64,000 nt of DNA from positions 92,191,287 to 92,255,286 of the forward strand of contig NW_025335268.1 in NCBI RefSeq assembly GCF_004798865.1, read 5' to 3'. The notes below the pieces were generated by a model, which did no database searches, was not told the origin of the DNA, and saw only the letters and a program-made list of their open reading frames with translations. The position numbers and the translations under genes were made by a program. Shown piece after piece: positions 57,007-64,000 of this stretch. The stretch is from Varanus komodoensis (Eukaryota; Chordata; Lepidosauria; Squamata; Varanidae). Position 1 is the stretch's first letter; each line of letters opens with the position of its first letter.

Positions 57007-59269
57007 TACCTTTTTTTTATTTTTTTTAACAGAAAAAACCATAAATACAATTGCAACAATAATAATATAACACAACAAGAACACAATAATTAAAAAAAGA
57101 ATAAATGGAGTGCACCAACCACTCCGGAGACCAATATATAATATATAATATTCTTCAATTAAACCCATATCCCCTCCAGAAATTCATATAATCTTGATTG
57201 GGTTTATAGCCTTTGCCTTCTATCAGTACTGCTTTTACAAAATCTTCCCAAATTTCATTATATTCATTTGCTTTCATTAACCCTTTTTAAATTGTTATTT
57301 CTGTCATCAGTTTATCATTAATTACCATATTCCATATTTCGTTATACCATTCTTGCCATTGCAAAACCGAATTCTGTTTCCAACATTTAACTATCACTAG
57401 CCTAACTGCCATTATCATACTTACAATCAATTCTTTCTTAGCTTCATTTATATCCTGTTTTTCTATCAACAGTAATAACACCATTCTTGGTGACATTTCT
57501 AAATTATATTTAAAATTTCTCCAATTTCCTTAAATACCATAATCCAAATCTTTTGTATATTTTCACAATCCCACCACATATGTTTGTAAGTTCCAATCTC
57601 TTTACCACATCTCCAACATATATTAGAGTATTTATCATCAATTTGATTTAACTTTACTGGTGTTAAATACCATCTCCATATCACCTTGTGTCCGTGCTCT
57701 TTAATTCTTACTGACATACTCTTCTATTCCAACTATACTTCCAATCCTTGTCTTTTATCTCGCCTACATCCATTTCCCAAATTGATTTTAAACTGTTTGT
57801 CTGATCCCCTAACTCCATTAATATCCTATAGATTTTGGTAATTCTTCCTTTAGTTGTATATTCATTCTCAGTCGCACATTCTTTTATAATCATTTCAAAT
57901 TGTGTTAATTGTCTTTCTTCCTTTTTAAATTTGTCCTCTATCTTTATCCATTTTTCTAATTGAATTAAATTTAACCAATTTAATTTAACCTTTGGCAATA
58001 CATTCCTCAATTCTATTATATTTTTCCAATCTTCCCATTTATATATATGGTTATTTTTTAATTTATTAATCCAATCCTTTAATTCTATTTTTGGGAATTT
58101 CTCCATTTCGACCACTGGTGTTAATGGGGAAACTCCCAGGATTAACTGTTGCCTTCATTTTTCCCATACTTCCATTGTAATTTTTAAAAAGAGATTTTGA
58201 ATTTTCTGAATAATCTTTCTAAACCAGTATGACTCTAAATGATCGCCTGTTTCCCTTTAATTCTTTTAATTCAGTATCAATTCATACTAATTCTTTATTT
58301 TGGGCTATAATATCTGGAACTATCTTTAATTGGTTTGCAACCCAATACTTTTTAACATCTGGAATGCCCAATCCTCCTTTTTTTGGTGATTCATACCATA
58401 ATGCTTTACTTACTCTTGCTCTTTTCCCTCCATTACAATAAACCTCCAATAATTAATGCAATTCCTTTAATTCTTGATCATAAAACCTGATTGGGATCAT
58501 CCAAAACAAAAAATTAATCTTTGGCAGAATTTTCATTTTTGTTACTGCTATTCTTCCAAACCATGGACATTTTCATATTTTCATATTTTATCTTTTATAT
58601 CCTTGTTTAACTTTTCATAATTTTTCTTTTTTAATTCTTGGCTGTCTTTTGGAATATCAATTCCTAAATCTCTAATATTATCTACTATTTTTAATTTATA
58701 TTTTTCTTTTAATTTATCCAATTCTACATTATTATGATTATATAACATCATTTCAGATTTTTCCCAATTAACTTGCAATCCACTGTATTTCCCAAATTCC
58801 CTTATATGTAAATATATTCTCTCTATAATATTTATTGGGTCTTGAAATGTTAACAATGTGTCATCGGCAAATAAATTAATTCTGATTTTCTGACATATGC
58901 CAATTCCTTCTATCTGTATATCATTTCTAATTGCATTTGCCAATATTTCCATCATTAAAGCAAATAACATTGGGGATAAAGGACAACTCTGTCTCGTCCC
59001 TCAGCTTAGGATTATTGTTTCTGTAATACCATCATTTGCAATTATTTTTGCTGTATTTTCTGAATATAATTGATTTTATTACTTCCTTAAACTTTACTCC
59101 AAATCCCATCTTCTCTATTAAAATCTTCATTGTTGGCCATTCCACACTTTAAAGGCTTTAAATATATCTAATGCTAATATACTTGCCTTTATATTTTGTT
59201 TCTCAATATAATTAATATTTAAAAACTCTGCTTACTACATCTGACATTTGTTGACCTCTTATAAACTCA
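57007..59269 (-). mobile_element. L1 LINE, 5'-truncated, with target-site duplication
   Basis: On the minus strand, ORF2 reads KIRINLFADDTLLTFQDP, then FGKYSGLQVNWEKSEMML in the RT (intact FADD near 58857-58880). Further on is the L1 C-terminal zinc knuckle ICWRCGKEIGTYKHMWWDC (pattern C-x2-C-x8-H-x4-C). The 3' poly-A appears as T runs at 57001-57030. The 15-bp gtgtatctcattttt flanks it at 56992-57006 and 59270-59284. The ORF is split into at least four frames, so it is inactive. The insertion is about 2.26 kb, lacking the endonuclease and the first part of ORF2. Confidence 0.93.
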
Positions 59270-59284
59270 GTGTATCTCATTTTT

Positions 59285-59840
59285 AGTATTAAAATGCCAT
59301 TATTATTTAATCTCACATACTGTAGAATCTCCTATTTATTCCTTTCATTTTCAGATTGTTAAATTGGAAACCAGTCAGACTCTTTGTCAATTCTTGCTTA
59401 ATTTATTGGTCAGTCTTAATAGATTTCAGAATCAGGTTTACAGGAGCCATAAAAATGGACTGGTTTTGTCTTCCACTGAGTTAGGTAGAGCCAGGGTTTA
59501 TGTAATCATTTTTACTCTTTGTTGGGGTAAAATGCCTGCTGTCAGCAGGTTCGTAAATGCCTGCTGACAAATATTGCAAGAGTAGGAACTGCTCAGATAA
59601 AACAATACTGTCATGATAAACCAAGGTTTATTGCACTGAGAATGAGTACAGTTGCTGCAAGTTCTCACCTTGCCTCTTCCCTCATGGACTGGCTTTGGAA
59701 CTTCTATACTGATTTGTTTATTTTATGTACCTTTCTTTTACTGTCTTGGTCTTTCAGACAGCTGAATGGAGGGAAATTGTGTATAGTGTTAATTAAAGTG
59801 AGGCCTGGAAAACTTAGACGGTATAATTTTATTGTTCTAG
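59285..59840. other. DGKH intron, no recognised element
   Basis: Ordinary intronic sequence between the L1 and the next exon. The inverted motif cctgctgtcagcagg at 59532-59546 is notable but short. Confidence 0.5.
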
Positions 59841-59943
59841 GTACATACCTCATGTAGAGACTTGTTACCAACCAAATGCCCTCTTGGACTTTGTAAAGTA
59901 TCCGTCATTCCCCCCACAGCTCTCAACAGCATTGATTCAGATG
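59841..59943 (+). CDS. DGKH: DGKH coding exon: second C1 zinc finger, end
   Basis: Thirty-four codons plus one base: [20 protein letters not shown], then [14 protein letters not shown]. His and two Cys complete the second C1 zinc site (H-x2-C-x7-C). A linker to the catalytic domain follows. The acceptor is tattgttctag and the donor is gtaagt, phase 1. ALNSIDSDG is eta-type; delta has ALNSTDSDG (from memory). Confidence 0.97.
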
Positions 59944-60067
59944 GTAAGTGTCTAAATATTTCTTAGTGTTGCCTTAAACTTTTGGCTTCTGAAGCGTTTG
60001 CTTGATTGGCAGTGCTGGCGTAACATGAACAAATCTAATATTCTCATAGGACATTAACTTGGCAACA

Positions 60068-60147
60068 ACGTTCCTCTTCATTCTTCCTTCTTTCTTTTTT
60101 CTCCATCTTTCTTCATTTTCTCTTCTTGTTTCTTTTCTTTCTTTTTT
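60068..60147. repeat. Polypyrimidine tract
   Basis: About 80 bases almost entirely C and T (ttcttccttctttctttttt and similar) in an 877-base intron. It is not next to an acceptor. Confidence 0.85.
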
Positions 60148-60820
60148 TATGTGACTGAACTGCAGATTTGTTGAGATCAAACACCTAACAAAGATGCAGT
60201 TCGATGATGAGAAAGTTATTTTCTTCCAGATCGTTTTATAGCACTCAAATCAGTTATCAAATATTTATGAAGCTGTATATGAATAATGAACTTATTTTCT
60301 GAGTTGGATTATTATGTAATCAAAAGAGCAACATCTGTTCACAAGTGAGAAATGCAGCATGCTTGTGGCGGTGGGGGGGAACCACAAGGTTTGCAGAAGT
60401 ACAGTACAGCTTTAGAGGGTAGGGACTAAAAACAGCCCAGTGAGAACCACATATGCTCAGTGCTCAGAAAATGCTGCCTCATCTTTATGTGGGAGACCAG
60501 AGGACCATCACTGGGGAGGGGAAATGGAATGGTAAATCCTGGAAGAGGGTTAGACTTGACAGGCTGGAACCCTGAACACGAACACTACAACATTATATTG
60601 CATTTTATAATCTTGTATATCAACTAAAATATACCTGCAAGAATTAAAGTGCTATCCTAAGTATACTTCACTTTTAGAACATGTACCTTTCAATAGAATA
60701 CTGAAACTACCATGTATACTTATTTAGAATGCTGGCACAATATAACTATTGTGCTTAGGCTGTTCTCCATCCTATGGCACTAGAGCTGTATCATATTCTG
60801 TTTTTCTTCATTCCACTCAG

Positions 60821-60983
60821 GTTTCTGGAAAGCCACTTGTCCCCCTTCTTGTACAAGCCCTTTGCTGGTCTTTGTAAACTCCAAAAGTGGAGATAACCAG
60901 GGTGTAAAATTCCTACGAAGATTCAAACAGTTGCTAAATCCTGCACAGGTCTTTGATCTCATGAATGGAGGACCTCACCTCGG
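60821..60983 (+). CDS. DGKH: DGKH coding exon: catalytic domain, start
   Basis: With the carried base it gives [20 protein letters not shown], then [20 protein letters not shown] and [28 protein letters not shown] is the first conserved block of the diacylglycerol-kinase catalytic domain (nucleotide-binding side). [12 protein letters not shown] is diagnostic of eta; delta has FCRATFSFCVS (from memory). The acceptor is ttcattccactcag and the donor is gtaaga, phase 2. Confidence 0.98.
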
Positions 60984-61437
60984 GTAAGAGATGTCAGCAA
61001 ATTGTGAAGGAACACCTAAACTCATTCTCTTTCTGAAGATGTTTGATTCTTACCCCAGCAGCTGGGCAGATAGGCTGCATGTTTGAATGAGTTTCTGAAC
61101 ATTTGTCTTACAGTGTAATGCATTTAGAGTGATAACAGCCACCAAAGATGGGACCTATGTTTGTATAATGTAGTGACAATATCAAAGAAAAATAGTGTGT
61201 TCATGTTACTTGAGTGGGTTGAGGGAGAGAAATTTAGTATTCATGGAATACTCTGATCCTTTGTGAGAAATGGTATGCATTTCTGCTATTTAACTGATAC
61301 ACTTTAAACCTGAAGATAGTGTTTTTAAGTATGTGTCCTGTTTTCACATTGTGTTAACTCCCTCACTGTTTTCACAAAACTTAGATTGTAATTTTCATTA
61401 AGGTTATGATGTATGCGGACATTAGGGAGAGGTCAGC

Positions 61438-61570
61438 CTATCTGGTGTCCCCTCAGATGTTTTGAACTTGGACTCCAGCCAACATAGTTCCAGCCAACAT
61501 AGCTAATGGTTAAGAATCCTGGGAATTATAGTCCAAAATGTCTGGAACGTACCAAGTTATGAAAGGCTAG
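61438..61570. repeat. Foldback MITE-like repeat with inner duplication
   Basis: Left half with cccctcagatgttttgaact, right half with attatagtccaaaatgtctg, then gaacgtaccaag; same family as 1187-1312. In the middle tccagccaacatag occurs twice in tandem. Confidence 0.6.
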
Positions 61571-61707
61571 TCTAGGGACTTTGCCATCTTTTAAGAGACT
61601 TACTATTTTCTAGCAGCAAAATTATATTGAATATCTTGTTGCTCGAGTGCTGTAATGGATTTTTTGTGTGTTTTGAAATAAGAATAATCTATACTATCTG
61701 ATCTTTT

Positions 61708-61776
61708 AACTGGAGATGTCAGGGATTGAACCTTGGTTGCTCTTCATACAGAGTAAATACTCAACCACTGCACAAT
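61708..61776 (-). repeat. tRNA-Ala-derived SINE fragment
   Basis: tggagatgtcagggattgaa, then ccttggttgctcttcata and actcaaccactg, matches the tRNA-related head seen at 43690-43766. Only the head remains. Confidence 0.6.
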
Positions 61777-62161
61777 AAATAGTTCCATTTACACTTACTG
61801 GAAGCACATTATACCCTTCTTTACAAAGCTGTGAAGGACCTTTCGTTTATTGATTAAATTGCATGATGCTTGGCGTGGTTCTGGAAAGGTAGTATCTGCT
61901 TTAAAAAGCTGTGCAACTGTAACAACTGTAGTCTTTGTGTTGCATATAATTAGAAATTGAGGTTTTCCTTATTCCTGTCCCTAAAAAGCATACAGTGGGC
62001 TCTTGTGCATTGTTCATATAATAAATCCCATTCATTTCACTGAATCTCCTCTGAGTAGAACTAATACTAAAAACAACCCAATAGAATTAAATTTTGTTAA
62101 GCATGCTCTTATTTTAACGGCATACATGCTTAATACCAAATATACCTTTTTCCCTGTACAG

Positions 62162-62270
62162 TTTACGTTTATTCCAGAAATTCGACACCTTTCGAATTCT
62201 GGTGTGTGGTGGGGATGGAAGTGTTGGATGGGTTCTTTCTGAAATTGACAGCCTCAATCTCCATAAACAG
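62162..62270 (+). CDS. DGKH: DGKH coding exon: catalytic domain, glycine-rich loop
   Basis: With the carried bases it gives [20 protein letters not shown], then [25 protein letters not shown] is the Gly-rich nucleotide-binding motif; family mutants of the central Gly/Asp lose kinase activity. KFDTF and [10 protein letters not shown] are eta-type, where delta has KFDNF and EIDKLNLNKQ (from memory). The acceptor is tttttccctgtacag and the donor is gtacct, phase 0. Confidence 0.98.
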
Positions 62271-63211
62271 GTACCTTCCCATACTTTCTGAGTATGGTAT
62301 TTACTAAGTATGATGGTATAGGGCATATAGAACACATAGCATATAAAACTACAATTTTGATTAGAAGAATGAAATATGTAAGGCTGAAAGTTTATTTGGA
62401 AAACATGGGATTTTCAACTCTGTACTTTCTACTATCATGACTATAAGCATAGCAATGGGGTGGGGGATTTGCAAAAAATGAGCAGTAGTTTTGGGTTAGC
62501 CTACGATTTTTTCAGCCAAACTTCTTTTTAATCTCTAGAAAAATGAAGTGTGTCTTCCACTTCTTCCACACTTTCCTGAGCCTCTCGGTATCCAGGAAAG
62601 TAGAAAAGTGTAACCTTTTACAGGAGCAGAGTTTTGACAGGTATCAAAACTGAAGCTTTTGTTTAAATCAAGTTTTCTGACCAAATTAAGCAGGACTTTT
62701 TGACAGGGGCATATTAAGCCTATGAAATCTGTATGCCCCTGTCAAAACACCCTGAACAAAAAGGATCATGATTGGACTGTGGGAGAACAAACCAGTGACA
62801 GTCTTTCTGAAGTGCCATTAGTGATAGCAGGGTAAGCCTGGCAAAAGCAGCAAAGGATTTTGCCACTCTTGCCAAGTGCCTTGCTTGCCACTTGTTACAA
62901 TCCACACTGAGGTTGATCATCCTGGTTCAGGTGACATGACAATCCATTGTTGGTTCAACAACCCCTAAAACAAGCCATGGGTTGGCAGGATGGTTTCCTG
63001 AGGAAAAACAAGCCACTCTGCTGCGAATGGTTCAGATTTACACATATGGGTAACTAACTATGATTAGACATCAACAGTGGGTTACACACTTAGTCACTGT
63101 CTTTTCTTTTAGAAATACATTTTATGATGGTATTTATGGATGGATGTTGAAAGTGAATCCCATTTGATGATCTTTTTTTAATTATTATTATTCTCTCCTT
63201 CCTATATAAAG
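62271..63211. other. DGKH intron with caacccatgg-type repeat
   Basis: At 62905-63085, gtgacatgacaatccattgt, then caacaacccctaaaacaa and gccatgggttgg, resembles the dispersed motifs at 2860-3180 and 11040-11075. An ATT run (63180-63192) and a pyrimidine tract precede the next exon. Confidence 0.4.
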
Positions 63212-63351
63212 TGCCAGTTGGGAGTGTTGCCGCTTGGCACAGGCAATGATCTCGCCCGTGTGCTCGGCTGGGGATCTGCTTGTGATGATGACACCCAACT
63301 CCCACAGATACTGGAAAAGCTGGAAAGGGCCAGTACCAAAATGCTTGACAG
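63212..63351 (+). CDS. DGKH: DGKH coding exon: catalytic domain, continued
   Basis: Forty-six codons plus two bases: [20 protein letters not shown], then [20 protein letters not shown] and [17 protein letters not shown] is the second nucleotide-binding motif of the kinase fold. GSACDDD marks eta; delta has GGSYDDD (from memory). The donor is gtgagt, phase 2. The acceptor ends ctatataaag, an AAG end with the pyrimidine tract about 8 bases back, which looks weaker than the others. The next exon would begin beyond 64000. Confidence 0.97.
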
Positions 63352-64000
63352 GTGAGTGCCAGGTTTTGATGCCAGTCCCATGTCATCATTCTGCACTCCA
63401 AATATGAACATGTACTAAGTTCTTTAAAAAATGGTAGCTTCTAGGGAAGACTTACATTAAAGAGCATTATTTTCTTTGGGTTCTGATTCTTGCATGACAG
63501 AAGGTGTTCTTTTATACAGGTAAGTCAGAAAGCTCTTGAACTATAATGTTGGAATCTGTCTTTCCAGCCTTGCTGGTATACATGTTCTTCTTCATGGTCA
63601 CACATACGGGCTTTACTCCTGCATGGAGCCTGTTACCAGAAAGATTCAATAGCTAAAAATGTTTTGGTGAGAACCCCTCCCCTATCCCAGTGTCCATATA
63701 AAAGGGAGGAGTTCCTGTTATTTCCCTCAATTTTTCTTCAGCTGCCTTCAGTGCCTTGAGAAGTTTCTCTCTTTCTCTCTCCCTCTTGATTTTTCTGAAA
63801 GTTTTTCTCCTTTCTCCCTTGACAAACTTAGTGTTGTCTTCTACATATCAACATTTTTCTTCCTCTTGCAAGCTTTTCACCTAAAAAAAGGCACCCTTTT
63901 CTGACCTATCCACCAAAAATAAACAAAAGAAAAGAAACCCTGTTCATGTTCCTCTCTTATCATACCTACCTTATAACTTGTGTGGGGTGGGTTCCTATAT
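63352..64000. other. DGKH intron, repeat-like tail with TATA-like motif
   Basis: From about 63580, cttcttcatggtcacacata, then gggctttactcctgcatgga, resembles a dispersed reptile repeat I cannot name. It contains ccatataaaaggg near 63695 followed by pyrimidine-rich DNA. No exon was found in this stretch. Confidence 0.35.

Noticed and set aside
63690-63705. TATA-like ccatataaaaggg as an internal DGKH promoter
   Set aside because: It lies in sequence that looks like a dispersed repeat, with no downstream first exon; evidence is too thin.
1-64000. Diacylglycerol kinase delta (DGKD) instead of eta
   Set aside because: Paralogue-distinguishing stretches ([35 protein letters not shown]) are eta-type; only a few positions such as QTSSFQRW look delta-like.
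1-64000. Retrovirus, LTR element or Polinton
   Set aside because: No paired LTRs, gag-, protease-, envelope- or capsid-like frames were recognised; all reverse transcriptase matches are LINE types.

Overview
The window is vertebrate nuclear DNA carrying the middle of one host gene, diacylglycerol kinase eta (DGKH), on the + strand. Ten coding exons between 17845 and 63351 join in frame into about 392 residues with no stop. They encode the PH domain, both C1 zinc fingers and the start of the catalytic domain. The first exon (before 1) and the later catalytic, linker and SAM exons (after 64000) lie outside. Positions 1-17844 are therefore probably first intron or upstream sequence. The gene call rests on residues that separate eta from delta: AAL after MEDWI, the [14 protein letters not shown] stretch, and WGSACDDD rather than WGGSYDDD.

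The rest is intron rich in transposable elements. The mixture suggests a squamate reptile (inference): L2/CR1-group LINEs, a CR1 with RT core, BovB/RTE 3' ends, an L1 with target-site duplications, MIR-like tRNA SINEs ending in an L2-like tail, tRNA-Ala-derived SINEs, a fragment resembling 5S-derived SINEs, a Tc1 element, a hAT-like element and a TA-flanked element that may be pogo/Tigger-like.

Layout. 1-17844: L2 pieces, a hAT-like element with a GC-rich core and a perfect 26-bp hairpin, foldback repeats, two SINEs. 17845-18684: the first two PH exons. 18685-49676: a 31-kb intron with BovB, CR1, L2, the TA-flanked transposon and a 100-N assembly gap whose flanks repeat each other. 49677-64000: eight further exons with introns of 0.9-3.6 kb, one holding a nearly full-length but broken Tc1 and another a 5'-truncated L1.

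No CRISPR array, operon, functional tRNA or rRNA gene, or retrovirus-like element was recognised. I found no convincing new biological system. The most useful observations are the probable false duplication at the gap, the Tc1 copy that lost part of its DNA-binding domain, the transposon with a second set of terminal-type arms inside it, and several perfect hairpins.
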